Shown here: positions 53,451 through 62,351 of the stretch, piece by piece
Layout of the letters: every line of letters starts with the position of its first letter
Position numbering within the stretch: the first letter of the stretch is position 1
Assembly: GCF_001421485.1 (NCBI RefSeq)
Contig: NZ_LMKK01000004.1
Coordinates: forward strand, 352,201 to 416,200
DNA length: 64,000 nt
Source: Agreia sp. Leaf210
GTDB taxonomy: Bacteria > Actinomycetota > Actinomycetes > Actinomycetales > Microbacteriaceae
Direction of reading: 5' to 3'
Position numbers and translations under genes: made by a program
The notes under the pieces: model-generated
What the model was told of the DNA's origin: nothing
The model's input: only the letters and a program-made list of their open reading frames with translations
Database searches by the model: none

Positions 53451-53462
53451 GAATTCGTTAGG
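53445..53462 (+). promoter_or_regulatory. candidate KdpE site before the APC transporter
   Basis: CGTTAGGAATTCGTTAGG is identical to the kdp promoter element at 25978-25995 except for one base. It is a direct repeat of GTTAGG with an 11-base period and overlaps the stop codon of the upstream permease gene. It lies 46 bases before the transporter start. Confidence 0.6.
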
Positions 53463-53508
53463 ACTGCAGTGATGCTGTGCATCTGAGTGAATCCGCGTCA
53501 GCAGAACC

Positions 53509-55467
53509 ATGCAAGCTGTACTCATGACGACTACTCCTGCGCGGCGGCGCGGCTTCGGGGCCTGGCTTCTCGACGGCCTGGCTGACGACTCGGGCGCGCA
53601 CCAGGGCCCGCACGCCGCGAAGATCGAGAAGACGCACTCGTGGTGGCGCGTGATGTGCCTCACCGGAGTCGACTACTTCTCGACCCTCGGCTACCAGCCG
53701 GCGATCGCCGCCGTCGCCGCGGGCCTGCTCTCTCCCTTCGCCACGGTCGTGCTCGTGCTGCTGACCCTGTTCGGGGCGCTGCCCGTCTACAGGCGAGTCG
53801 CCCGCGAGAGCTTCCGGGGCGAGGGATCGATCGCCATGCTCGAGCGCCTGCTTCCGTGGTGGGGCGGCAAGCTCTTCGTGCTCGTGCTGTTGGGCTTCGC
53901 GGTCACCGACTTCATGATCACGATCACGCTGTCGGCCGCGGATGCGACGGCGCACGCCGTGGAGAATCCGTTCGCGCCGAGCTGGTTCCACGGCAACGAG
54001 GTCGTGATCACGCTCGTTCTCGTGGCGCTGCTCGCCGCCGTCTTCCTGCGCGGCTTCAAAGAGGCGATCAACATCGCCGTGGTGCTGGTCGCGGTGTTCC
54101 TCGTGCTCAACGCCATCGTCATCGCCGTGTCGATCGGGCACGTGGCCGAGAACGCTGTGGTGATCACCGACTGGTGGGCGGCGCTCACCGCTCAACACGG
54201 CAACCCTGTCGTGATGGTCGGCATCGCCCTCATCGTCTTCCCGAAGCTCGCGCTCGGCCTCTCCGGCTTCGAGACCGGTGTCGCGGTCATGCCGCAGATC
54301 TCGGGAAAGCCCGGCGACACCGAGGCCGACCCGGCCGGTCGCATCCGGGGCGCGCAGCGACTGCTCACGACGGCCGCGATCATCATGTCGACGTTCCTCA
54401 TCACGTCGAGCATCGTGACGACATTCCTGATTCCCCAAGAGAAGTTCAAGGCGGGCGGCGAGGCAAACGGGCGTGCCCTCGCGTACCTCGCGCACGAATA
54501 TCTGGGGCCTGCGTTCGGCACGGCCTACGACATCAGCACCATCTGCATCCTGTGGTTTGCGGGCGCCTCGGCGATGGCCGGCCTGCTCAATCTGGTTCCT
54601 CGCTACCTGCCGCGCTACGGAATGGCGCCGCAGTGGGCGCGCGCCGTGCGGCCGATGGTGATCGTCTTCACGCTGATCGCGTTCGTGATCACGATCGTGT
54701 TCCAGGCGAACGTGGATGCGCAGGGTGGCGCGTACGCGACCGGCGTGCTGGTGCTCATCACCTCGGCATCCGTGGCCGTGACCCTCTCTGCCCTGCACAA
54801 GAAGCAGCGCAAGCGCACGTTCGGATTCGGCGCGATCGCCGTGGTCTTCGTCTACACGACCATCACGAATGTCTTCGAGCGGCCCGATGGCGTGCGCATC
54901 GCGGCGCTGTTCATCCTCGGCATCCTCGTGGTCTCGATCGTGTCGCGGGTGCAGCGCTCGTTCCAGCTGCGCGCGACCAGCGTCACGTTGGACGAAAGGG
55001 CGCAGGACTTCGTGCTGGCCGACGCGGATGCCTACGACCAGGTTCTCATCGTCGCCAACGAGCCGGACGACGGCAGCGCGAGCGAGTATCGACAGAAGAT
55101 CTCAGAGGAGCGACGAGACAGCGGAATCCCGTCGCGACGGCCCGTGATCTTTCTCGAGGTGTACCCGACCGACTCGTCGAACTTCGAGGAGGACCTGGAG
55201 GTGCGCGGCGTCGTCAAGCACGGAAACCGGGTGCTCGAGGTTCGCAGCGGCAACATTCCGAACACGATCGCCACGGTGCTGCTCTCCATCCGCGATCTGA
55301 CGGGGACTGTGCCCGACATCTACTTCGAGTGGACCGAGGGGAACCCCATCTCGAACATGTTCAAGTACCTCATCACGGGTGGCGGCGAGGTTGCGCCCGT
55401 GACCCGCGAGGTGCTGCGCCGGGCCGAGCCGAAGCGCACGCGCCGCCCCGACGTGCACGTGAGCTAG
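53509..55467 (+). CDS. APC superfamily transporter with cytosolic C-terminal domain, possible K+ importer
   Basis: A 652-residue protein. About twelve helices span residues 50-485, starting with the APC-type unwound region in [21 protein letters not shown] hydrophilic C-terminal domain of about 165 residues follows ([20 protein letters not shown] onward). The layout resembles KimA-type K+ importers and amino acid permeases of the APC superfamily. The shared KdpE-like site favours K+ transport, but this is inference. ATG at 53524 ([10 protein letters not shown]) is an alternative start. Confidence 0.85.
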   Translation: MQAVLMTTTPARRRGFGAWLLDGLADDSGAHQGPHAAKIEKTHSWWRVMCLTGVDYFSTLGYQPAIAAVAAGLLSPFATVVLVLLTLFGALPVYRRVARESFRGEGSIAMLERLLPWWGGKLFVLVLLGFAVTDFMITITLSAADATAHAVENPFAPSWFHGNEVVITLVLVALLAAVFLRGFKEAINIAVVLVAVFLVLNAIVIAVSIGHVAENAVVITDWWAALTAQHGNPVVMVGIALIVFPKLALGLSGFETGVAVMPQISGKPGDTEADPAGRIRGAQRLLTTAAIIMSTFLITSSIVTTFLIPQEKFKAGGEANGRALAYLAHEYLGPAFGTAYDISTICILWFAGASAMAGLLNLVPRYLPRYGMAPQWARAVRPMVIVFTLIAFVITIVFQANVDAQGGAYATGVLVLITSASVAVTLSALHKKQRKRTFGFGAIAVVFVYTTITNVFERPDGVRIAALFILGILVVSIVSRVQRSFQLRATSVTLDERAQDFVLADADAYDQVLIVANEPDDGSASEYRQKISEERRDSGIPSRRPVIFLEVYPTDSSNFEEDLEVRGVVKHGNRVLEVRSGNIPNTIATVLLSIRDLTGTVPDIYFEWTEGNPISNMFKYLITGGGEVAPVTREVLRRAEPKRTRRPDVHVS

Positions 55468-55511
55468 GGCTCGTTGATCGAGTCCGCGGTGCAGAGTCGG
55501 CGCGCCTGACG

Positions 55512-55838
55512 CTAGAACGTCGGGCGGCTCGCCGCCGATACGAGCACGGCCGCGACCACGGCGGCGATCGAGACCCCGAGAGCCGTCGCCCACATCCGAC
55601 GCGACACGACTCGCCGGATGGCGACGAGCAGGAACGCGAGGAGCACCACGACCGCGAGACCGGCCACCACGGTGCCGACGACGGCCGGCTCGAACACGGC
55701 CACCTGCTTGGTGGCGACGCCGGTTTCGTCGGGTGCGCTGTACCAGGTCACGCCGATCTGGCTTGCAGTCACGACGAGGGCGAACCCCGCGATCAGGATC
55801 AGGCCGGACGCGGTGACGATGCGCTGCACGCGGGACAT
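55512..55838 (-). CDS. hypothetical membrane protein
   Basis: A 108-residue protein with three hydrophobic helices: IVTASGLILIAGFALVVTAS, VVGTVVAGLAVVVLLAFLLV and ALGVSIAAVVAAVLVSA. An external loop contains TWYSAPDETG. I use the ATG giving MSRVQRIV; five codons further upstream are open. No family is recognised. Confidence 0.7.
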   Translation of the reverse strand: MSRVQRIVTASGLILIAGFALVVTASQIGVTWYSAPDETGVATKQVAVFEPAVVGTVVAGLAVVVLLAFLLVAIRRVVSRRMWATALGVSIAAVVAAVLVSAASRPTF

Positions 55839-55874
55839 GGACTCAGTATGCATGGCTAGAGCGGATACGCCGGG

Positions 55875-56273
55875 TCAGGCGAGTCCGAGCAGCGTCATCG
55901 GGAGACCGCCGAAGAGGAACAGCGGAACCGGAAAGACGACCGCGGCGATGCCGCCGATGAGGCTCCTCCTCGCAGCCAGTGTTCCCAGACCGGTGGCGCC
56001 CGCGGCCTCCGGAGTCGACGCCCAGCGCAGCCCGCGCCGCGCAAAGACGATGGCGCGGATCGCGAAGTACCAGATCACCGGAATGCAGATGAACACGAAC
56101 GGCGCGAGCACGAGTTGGCCGTCTTCTCGAAGCAGATAGAGCGGCGCCCACAGCACGACGAACCCGATGGCGGAGAGGGCCCCGGCGAGAGTGGCGTTGA
56201 CGGTGGCGACCCGTGCCGCGCTGTTGACGAGCGGTTTCGGAAGCAGCTTGAGCGCGCTCTTGTCTGGTTCCAT
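55875..56273 (-). CDS. hypothetical membrane protein
   Basis: A 132-residue protein with three helices (about residues 25-48, 56-75, 104-128) and a basic cytoplasmic loop with FARRGLRWAST. The N-terminus MEPDKSALKLLPKPLVNSAA is amphipathic. The family is not recognised. It is codirectional with the membrane gene downstream and may share its transcript. Confidence 0.7.
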   Translation of the reverse strand: MEPDKSALKLLPKPLVNSAARVATVNATLAGALSAIGFVVLWAPLYLLREDGQLVLAPFVFICIPVIWYFAIRAIVFARRGLRWASTPEAAGATGLGTLAARRSLIGGIAAVVFPVPLFLFGGLPMTLLGLA

Positions 56274-56306
56274 GAAAGTGACTCTACCGACGCGCGCTTC
56301 GTAGGC

Positions 56307-56729
56307 TCAGGGAGCGGGAGTAGCCAGCGCCTCGTCGACGAAGCTACGCTTCACGATGACCTGACGGCTGCCCGGGTCGAACTGCACGGCGACGATGTCG
56401 GCGGTCTGCACGATAGCCAGAGCGTCGCGGGCGGCGAGGATCGTGCCCTGCACCTCGGCGCGCTCCGCCTCGGGCACCGCGAGGCCGAGCTCGGCCAGGC
56501 TCGTGAACAGGGGCAGCACCAGCTGGCCGTCTGTGGAGGTGAGCGTGCGCACACGCGGGCCGGACTCGGGAGTCGAGCCCGTCACATCCACGACCAACCC
56601 GCCCGACGTCGCGAGCGAGAGGACCTTCTGGATGCCGGCCACGCTCGGTTCGGCCTCGAAGGCTCCGAGGGCGTCGCGCACGGCGGTGTTGACGTAGCTG
56701 CGGGGAAAGGGAATGGGGCGCTTTGCCAT
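56307..56729 (-). CDS. SseB family protein
   Basis: A 140-residue cytoplasmic protein resembling the SseB N-terminal domain family. The conserved stretch is RVRTLTSTDGQLVLPLFTSL, then AELGLAVPEAER, preceded by a helical region ending GLVVDVTGSTPE. The precise function is unknown. It lies 9 bases downstream of nucS and is probably co-transcribed. Confidence 0.75.
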   Translation of the reverse strand: MAKRPIPFPRSYVNTAVRDALGAFEAEPSVAGIQKVLSLATSGGLVVDVTGSTPESGPRVRTLTSTDGQLVLPLFTSLAELGLAVPEAERAEVQGTILAARDALAIVQTADIVAVQFDPGSRQVIVKRSFVDEALATPAP

Positions 56730-56738
56730 AGGTGGCTC

Positions 56739-57434
56739 CTAGAAGAGTCGGGAGTCGCTGTCGTCGAGGCCGCGCATGGCGTCGTAGTCGAGCACAACGC
56801 AGCGGATGCCGCGGTCTTGCGCGAGGGTACGGGCCTGCGGCTTGATCTCCTGCGCCGCGAAGACTCCCTGCACGGGCGAGAGGTGGGGGTCGCGGTTCAT
56901 GAGCTCGAGGTAGCGGGTGAGCTGTTCGACGCCATCGATGTCGCCGCGGCGCTTGATCTCGACGGCCACGGCCGCCCCGCCAGAGTCGCGGGCCAGGATG
57001 TCGACGGGCCCGATGGCGGTCATGTATTCGCGGCGAACGAGCGTGTGCCCGTCGCCCAGCAGGGTGATCTGCTCTGCGAGCAGCTTCTGCAGATGCGCCT
57101 CGACTCCGTCTTTCTGCAGGCCGGGGTCGATGCCGAGTTCGTGCGACGAGTCGTGCAGCACGTCGTAGATGCTCACGACCAGAACGTCGTCGGTCTTCTT
57201 CTGAGTGACCTTCCAGAGCTGGGTGATGCCGGCATCCTTCTGCACGTCATCGGGCTCGTCGAAGGTGATGTAGCACGGTGGGCTCATCCAGTTGAGCGGC
57301 TTGTAAGATCCGCCGTCGGAGTGCACCAAGATCGATCCGTCGCTCTTCAGCATCAGGAGTCGGGTGGCCAGCGGCAGGTGCGCGCTCAGGCGGCCTGCGT
57401 AGTCGACGGAACAGTTCGCAATGACGAGACGCAC
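56739..57434 (-). CDS. nucS: endonuclease NucS
   Basis: A 231-residue mismatch-specific endonuclease that replaces MutSL-type mismatch repair in actinobacteria. It begins [20 protein letters not shown] (GTG start). The C-terminal nuclease core has [20 protein letters not shown], then [19 protein letters not shown], with the catalytic Asp, Glu and Lys, and ends in DSDSRLF, close to the sliding-clamp-binding tail of the family. Length is normal. The longer frame upstream is not coding. Confidence 0.95.
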   Translation of the reverse strand: MRLVIANCSVDYAGRLSAHLPLATRLLMLKSDGSILVHSDGGSYKPLNWMSPPCYITFDEPDDVQKDAGITQLWKVTQKKTDDVLVVSIYDVLHDSSHELGIDPGLQKDGVEAHLQKLLAEQITLLGDGHTLVRREYMTAIGPVDILARDSGGAAVAVEIKRRGDIDGVEQLTRYLELMNRDPHLSPVQGVFAAQEIKPQARTLAQDRGIRCVVLDYDAMRGLDDSDSRLF

Positions 57435-57469
57435 CCGTCGAGTGTAGCCGCGCCCTGTCGAGCCTCTCG

Positions 57470-57955
57470 TCAGACGCGAACGCGAAGGGCCGTGACGAAG
57501 GTGGGAATGGTGACGATGACCTGCACGAGAAGGGCCAGAACCAGCACGGCTGTGATCTCGTCGAGTGGCCACCACGACTGGCCCATCAGCACGGTCGCGA
57601 GGCAGGCGAGGAGTGACGCCGTAGCGAGAGCCCAGTACGAGCGCGAGAAGATCTCTCCCCGCAGCTGAGCCTGGCGCTCGTCGAGAACCTCGGGCGAGAG
57701 CTCTTCGACTCCGCGGGTCGACGCCTTGAGGGCGCCGAGCAGCATGACGCCAGCGAAGATGACCACGACCATGACGCCGATGAACACACCGATCGGCATG
57801 AGGCCGACAGTGAAGAAGGCCGCTATCTCGACGATGAACACACCGATGAGGGCGGCGGCGAGAGCGCGTCGCGCCTTCGGGTTGCGCAGCTTCTCCATCG
57901 ACGGGTCGTCGAGGCGGGCCGCGCGGCGTTCCTGGTAGCTGTTCGTGGGGGACAT
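57470..57955 (-). CDS. hypothetical membrane protein
   Basis: A 161-residue protein with four helices: two around residues 33-75 ([20 protein letters not shown], then [17 protein letters not shown]) and two in 108-155. A charged segment ([20 protein letters not shown]) lies between the pairs. The pairing with an XRE regulator 2 bases upstream on the same strand suggests a small regulator-membrane protein unit, an arrangement common in actinobacteria and Firmicutes. Function unknown. Confidence 0.75.
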   Translation of the reverse strand: MSPTNSYQERRAARLDDPSMEKLRNPKARRALAAALIGVFIVEIAAFFTVGLMPIGVFIGVMVVVIFAGVMLLGALKASTRGVEELSPEVLDERQAQLRGEIFSRSYWALATASLLACLATVLMGQSWWPLDEITAVLVLALLVQVIVTIPTFVTALRVRV

Positions 57956-57957
57956 GG

Positions 57958-58239
57958 TTATTCCTCTTCTCGGCTGGTCAGGGTGGGGTAGATCTGTTCG
58001 GACATGGTGGCAAACGGCTGCAGCGAGAACACCGCGTCGAGCGGCAAGCGCAGAAACTGGGCGATGCGCAAGGCGAGCACGAGGCTGGGGCTGTATTCGC
58101 CCCGCTCGAGGTAGCCGACGGTCTGGTAGTGAACTCCGACCGCGTCGGCGAGCTCTTTTCTGCTCAGACCTCGCTCGGCCCGGAGAACGGGGAGCCGCGT
58201 GTAGAACGGCGGCTCTCCGTCTTGTTTTTGCTTTGCCAT
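57958..58239 (-). CDS. XRE family transcriptional regulator
   Basis: A 93-residue regulator. The helix-turn-helix spans about residues 17-70 with [20 protein letters not shown], then [20 protein letters not shown]. The C-terminal tail is short. An 8-base-arm palindrome covers the start codon. A TACATT -10-like box 6 bases before the ATG suggests a leaderless mRNA repressed by its own product. It overlaps functionally with the membrane protein gene just downstream. Confidence 0.9.
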   Translation of the reverse strand: MAKQKQDGEPPFYTRLPVLRAERGLSRKELADAVGVHYQTVGYLERGEYSPSLVLALRIAQFLRLPLDAVFSLQPFATMSEQIYPTLTSREEE

Positions 58240-58257
58240 GTAGTAAATGTACTACAT
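58238..58257. promoter_or_regulatory. palindromic operator at the XRE start
   Basis: ATGTAGTAAATGTACTACAT is a perfect inverted repeat with 8-base arms and an AATG spacer. Read on the minus strand it spans the putative -10 box and the first bases of the coding sequence, as expected for an autorepressor site. Confidence 0.75.
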
Positions 58258-58301
58258 AAGATCGTAAACCAACATCGTTGCGGGGCGTCAGCCCGGCGGA
58301 C

Positions 58302-59540
58302 CTACTTCGTATACGTGCGCTCGCGGGTTGCCGGCGAGGCGAAGAACGACAGCACCAGCAGCGCCAGAATCACGTAGAGGGCGTTCAGGATGCCGAAGTG
58401 CTCGCCCAGGAATCCGAGCAGCGGCGGACCGGCGAGGAACGCGGTGTAGCCCACGATCGCCACGGCGCTCACGCGTGCGGCCGAGTTCTTCTCGTCGTCT
58501 GCGGCCGCGCTCATGCCCACGGGGAATCCGAGTGAGGCACCGATGCCCCAGAGGATCGCGCCGATGATCGTGACCCACATGTCGGTCGAGAGGATGAAGA
58601 GCAGCAGCCCTGCGATGCCGATGACCGCCGTGACGCGCAGCGTCGGAACGCGCCCGAAGCGGTCGAGCAGAGGGCCGCCCGCGACACGGCCGACGGTCAT
58701 CGCCGCGACGAAGATGCCGAAGACGATGGCGCCCGTGGTGTTGGACTGCTCGTGGCCGTCAACCGTCGCGATCGCGATCCAGTCATTGGCGCTGCCCTCG
58801 GCGAAGGCCATGCCCAGCATCACCGCGCCGATGAGCAGCAGGCGGGCGTCGGCCCAGACGGCCAGGCTCGCCTTGAGGCGCTGGCCGAGCGGGATGCGCG
58901 GGGCGGAGGCCGTGGCATCGGCCTGATCTGCGGCATCCAGATCGTGGGGGATGAACCTGACGGCGGCGATCACGGCGACGACGAGGATGACGGCGATCGT
59001 GACCAGATGGGCGAAGACCGGGATGGCGAGACCGGAAGCCAGCGCGCCGATGCCGGCGCCGAGGACCGTTCCGCCAGAGAACATGGCGTGCATCAGGGGC
59101 ATCAGCGTCTTGCCGATGACTCGCTCGGCCGCCGCGCCCTCGACGTTCATCATCACGTCGCACGCGCCGTTGCCGAAGCCGAAGAGCACGAGGCCGATGA
59201 AGGCGATGGTCACGGCGGGAACGAGGCCCCCGCCGATTCCGATGAGAACGAGGCCCGTGGCGACCAGCGAGATGCAGAAGGTGATGCCGGCGCGCGGCCC
59301 GAAGCGGCGCAGAATGGCGGGCGCGACGATGAGTCCGACCACTGAGCCGGCCGACATTCCGAAGATGAGCACGCCGACGTTGGCGGTGTTCAGCTCGAGT
59401 CCATCGCGAATGGCGGGGAGCCTCGCGACCCAGGTGGCGATGCTCACTCCGCTCAGGATGAAGATCACGAAGACCGCGTTGCGCCAGGCGATGAGAGTGC
59501 GTTGCGGGTGCACGGCGACGTCGCTCGTGGGAGTGGTCAT
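58302..59540 (-). CDS. MFS transporter
   Basis: A 412-residue transporter with twelve helices. The first half has FILSGVSIATWVARLPAIRD and a GMSAGSVVGLIVAP segment; the second begins about residue 220 with ASLAVWADARLLLIG. It resembles sugar/drug MFS members of the fucose-permease-like type. Substrate unknown. It is divergent from a LacI regulator with a perfect palindrome in between, so its substrate is probably a carbohydrate. Confidence 0.9.
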   Translation of the reverse strand: MTTPTSDVAVHPQRTLIAWRNAVFVIFILSGVSIATWVARLPAIRDGLELNTANVGVLIFGMSAGSVVGLIVAPAILRRFGPRAGITFCISLVATGLVLIGIGGGLVPAVTIAFIGLVLFGFGNGACDVMMNVEGAAAERVIGKTLMPLMHAMFSGGTVLGAGIGALASGLAIPVFAHLVTIAVILVVAVIAAVRFIPHDLDAADQADATASAPRIPLGQRLKASLAVWADARLLLIGAVMLGMAFAEGSANDWIAIATVDGHEQSNTTGAIVFGIFVAAMTVGRVAGGPLLDRFGRVPTLRVTAVIGIAGLLLFILSTDMWVTIIGAILWGIGASLGFPVGMSAAADDEKNSAARVSAVAIVGYTAFLAGPPLLGFLGEHFGILNALYVILALLVLSFFASPATRERTYTK

Positions 59541-59580
59541 GGGGTGTCCTGAAGAGTTGGAGGAGCGGTATCGCGCGAGA

Positions 59581-59594
59581 TCGAATCGATTCGA
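59581..59594. promoter_or_regulatory. LacI-family operator
   Basis: TCGAATCGATTCGA is a perfect 14-base palindrome with a central CG, the LacI-family operator form. It lies between the divergent MFS and LacI genes, 13 bases before the LacI start. Confidence 0.75.
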
Positions 59595-59607
59595 CTACGC
59601 TACCAAC

Positions 59608-60669
59608 ATGGCTGCGAGCGATCAACACACCCGCCGTCCCACCCTGGCAGACGTGGCCAAGGCTGCGGGGGTATCCGTTTCGACGGCCTCGATCGCGTTC
59701 AGCGGTTCGGGCCCGGTGTCGGATGCGACGCGCCAGCGCGTGCTCGCCGCCGCGGCTTCGCTGGGCTACGACGGTCCAGACCCCCGGGCACGCTCGCTGC
59801 GTCAGGGGCGGAGCGGCGTCATCGGTGTGGTTCTCGAGGGCAGCCTGCTCTACGCATTCCGCGACCCCGTGACATCCATCACCCTCGACGGAGTCGCCAC
59901 CGCCCTCGGCCCGCAGGGCGCCGGCCTGCTGTTGCTCACCGATTCGGGCGAGGGTGCGGCCACGATCGACACCGCCGCCGTCGACGCGGTGATCCTGCTC
60001 GGATGCTCGACCCGCGTCGACCACTCGATCGAGGTCTTCGGTCGTCGAGACATTCCCGTCGTCTCGGTCGAGGGGCCCTCACGGCCTGAACTCGTGGAGG
60101 TGACCCTCGACAACCGTGCGGCCTCGGTGGTCGCCGCTCGGCACCTGCAGTCGCTGGGCCACGAGCGCGTGGGCATCGCCACGTTGGGCACGGCCGACGG
60201 TCAGCCCGCGGGCCCCATCGACGACGGCACGCCTATCGCCGTGTCGGTCACCCGCGAGCGACTGCTGGGCACACGCGAGGTGTACCCGGATGCGCCGGCC
60301 TACTCGTCGGCGCACAACACCCCCGAAGACGGACGGCGTGCGGCGACGGCACTGCTCTCGGGCGCCGCATCCGAACGGCCCACCGCCATCGTGGCGCAGG
60401 CCGATCTTTTGGCCGTCGGAGTGATCGAGGCCGTCGAAGAGCTCGGGCTGGTGGTCGGCGTGGATGTGAGCGTGATCGGTTTCGATGGAATCCGCATCGA
60501 CGGCTTCGCACACGACCTCACGACGATGGTGCAGCCCGCCAGCGCCAAGGGCCACGCCGCGGGAGCCGCGGTCACGGCGCTGCTATCGGGAGAGCGCCCA
60601 GACACCCCGATAGCGTTCACCTGCGAGCTCCACGTGGGATCGACGACAGGCCCCGTTCGCCCTTCGTGA
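59608..60669 (+). CDS. LacI family transcriptional regulator
   Basis: A 353-residue regulator. The helix-turn-helix is TLADVAKAAGVSVSTASIAF, then SGSGPVSDATRQRVLAAAAS. The sensing domain has ARHLQSLGHERVGIATLG, AIVAQADLLAVGVIEAVEEL and VSVIGFDGIRIDGF. The start MAASDQHTRRPT is where the HTH-bearing segment begins; the open frame upstream runs back through the divergent gene and is spurious. It likely represses the divergent MFS gene. Confidence 0.92.
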   Translation: MAASDQHTRRPTLADVAKAAGVSVSTASIAFSGSGPVSDATRQRVLAAAASLGYDGPDPRARSLRQGRSGVIGVVLEGSLLYAFRDPVTSITLDGVATALGPQGAGLLLLTDSGEGAATIDTAAVDAVILLGCSTRVDHSIEVFGRRDIPVVSVEGPSRPELVEVTLDNRAASVVAARHLQSLGHERVGIATLGTADGQPAGPIDDGTPIAVSVTRERLLGTREVYPDAPAYSSAHNTPEDGRRAATALLSGAASERPTAIVAQADLLAVGVIEAVEELGLVVGVDVSVIGFDGIRIDGFAHDLTTMVQPASAKGHAAGAAVTALLSGERPDTPIAFTCELHVGSTTGPVRPS

Positions 60670-60671
60670 CT

Positions 60672-60750
60672 CCTGTTACTGATTCAGGAGGAGACGCCCG
60701 CCTCGTGGATAGTGGCGTCGACCACACGCTCCTCCTGAATTGATTACAGG
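60672..60750. repeat. 79-bp imperfect inverted repeat between convergent genes
   Basis: ATTCAGGAGGAG (60682-60693 region) is mirrored by CTCCTCCTGAAT (about 60729-60740), extended by CCTGT/ACAGG at the outer ends. The loop is about 35 bases. It starts 3 bases after the LacI stop. It could be a terminator for either convergent gene or a small repeat element. Confidence 0.6.
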
Positions 60751-60773
60751 ATCGGTGATCAGCGCTACGAAGG

Positions 60774-62351
60774 TCAGCGGGTGAAGACCTTCACCCAGAG
60801 GTTCGGGTAGTGCCAGCTGTCGGACTCGGCGAAGCCCGCATCCTCGATCGCCTGCTCGTTGACCTCGCGGTCGCGGCCGCTCGACACCAGGATCACGGTG
60901 TCGTGCCCCTCGAGCATCTGCGTGTCGACGGGGTTCGACGTCTCCCAGAGCCGGGGCAATGAACCCACGGGCTGGTCGAGGGCGACATCGTCGAGCGAGG
61001 TGAACGCCCACGGATACGAGTACTCGACGACGCGAGCGGTGGCGGTCGGATGCCACGCTACGCTTCCGAAGACAACAGCGGGATCGGAGCCGGCCGGCAG
61101 AGTCGAGGTGACCTCGCCCACGCGCCAGGCGGCCTGCGACCACGAGGCCTTCTGCTTCGCGCCCGTCACGCGCTGACCCGCGTAGCTCGGCTGTGTGAGC
61201 AGGGCCAGAACGAGCACGCCCGCGACCGCGGCCAACGCCGTCCACGGAACCGATCGCATCCGGGCCGCACGCGGGCCCTTCGAGAGCCGAGCCGCCAGTC
61301 GGGTCAACCGGCCGAGGCCCACGATGCCCCCGGCGATGGCCACGGCCAAGGCGGGCATGAGGAACGTGAGATAGCGCGGCGAGTACAGCGGGGTGATCAG
61401 CACCGAGGTGAGCACGAGCACGACGGTCGGCACGACCAGCCACGGCAGCACCCACGCCATCAGGTCGCGGGCCGCGCGGGCGCGCGTCGCGGACGAGCGC
61501 CGGGCCACGATGAAGGCGACGATGCCGACGAGCACGACGATCCAGGTGAAGATCGCGAACGGCGCGTTGCGCGGGGCGAACTGGGTGACCAGGATTCCGG
61601 TGAGCGTGCGCTGACTGATCGGGTCGATCCAGGCGAGCTGGCCCGACTGCCCGGCCACGATGAGCACGAAGGGGATGCAGACCACCCCGAGCGGAACGAC
61701 CGTGCAGGCGAACGCGAACAGCTGCCGACGCGTGAGGGTGCCCGAGATCGTGAGCACCACGACCGTCACGGCGTGCGCCACCACGATGAGCGACAGGTAG
61801 ACGAAGATTCCCACCGAGAAGAGCCCCACGCCGGCGTACGCGAGCCACGGCCAGACGGCCGCCCAGCGGGTCGACGGGGCTCGGGCAGCGTCGAGCGCCC
61901 GCATCAGCAGCAGGGTCAGTGCGACGGCGAGCAGAGCGGTCAGGGCATACGAGCGCCCCTCGATTCCGGCCCAGGTGAAGCGCGGGATCGTGATGAGCAC
62001 GACTCCCGCGAGCAGCGCGAAGCCGCGAGTCCCGAAGCGCGAGGCGAGCAGCATCGTGAGTGCGACCGTGCCGCCCGAGACGAGCGCACTCGGCAGCCGC
62101 AGCGTGAACGGCGAGTAGCCGACGATGTCGAACCACACGTGCATGAAGGCGTAGTACAGGCCGTGCACCGCGTCGACCGTGTGCAGCATCGCCCAGAGTT
62201 CCGGCCAGGTGCGCGTCGCCGACACGATCGTGGCTGCTTCGTCGTACCAGATCGACGGGGTGTCGCTGCCGATGACGACGATCACGATGGCCGCGAGCGA
62301 CACGAGAGGGATCTCGATGCGGCGAGCCAGCAATGCGGTTGCGCGCGTCAC
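60774..62351 (-). CDS. GT-C type membrane glycosyltransferase
   Basis: A 525-residue polytopic protein (about eleven helices) like the ArnT/PMT (GT39/GT83) group. The first loop has the acidic pair in SIWYDEAATI, with GLYYAFMHVW following, and FTLRLPSALVSG is typical. The C-terminal soluble domain holds no clear catalytic motif. It would use a lipid-linked sugar (probably polyprenyl phosphate-based) to modify a lipid or protein outside the membrane. The start overlaps the next gene upstream by 4 bases, so the two enzymes are made together. Confidence 0.85.
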   Translation of the reverse strand: MTRATALLARRIEIPLVSLAAIVIVVIGSDTPSIWYDEAATIVSATRTWPELWAMLHTVDAVHGLYYAFMHVWFDIVGYSPFTLRLPSALVSGGTVALTMLLASRFGTRGFALLAGVVLITIPRFTWAGIEGRSYALTALLAVALTLLLMRALDAARAPSTRWAAVWPWLAYAGVGLFSVGIFVYLSLIVVAHAVTVVVLTISGTLTRRQLFAFACTVVPLGVVCIPFVLIVAGQSGQLAWIDPISQRTLTGILVTQFAPRNAPFAIFTWIVVLVGIVAFIVARRSSATRARAARDLMAWVLPWLVVPTVVLVLTSVLITPLYSPRYLTFLMPALAVAIAGGIVGLGRLTRLAARLSKGPRAARMRSVPWTALAAVAGVLVLALLTQPSYAGQRVTGAKQKASWSQAAWRVGEVTSTLPAGSDPAVVFGSVAWHPTATARVVEYSYPWAFTSLDDVALDQPVGSLPRLWETSNPVDTQMLEGHDTVILVSSGRDREVNEQAIEDAGFAESDSWHYPNLWVKVFTR

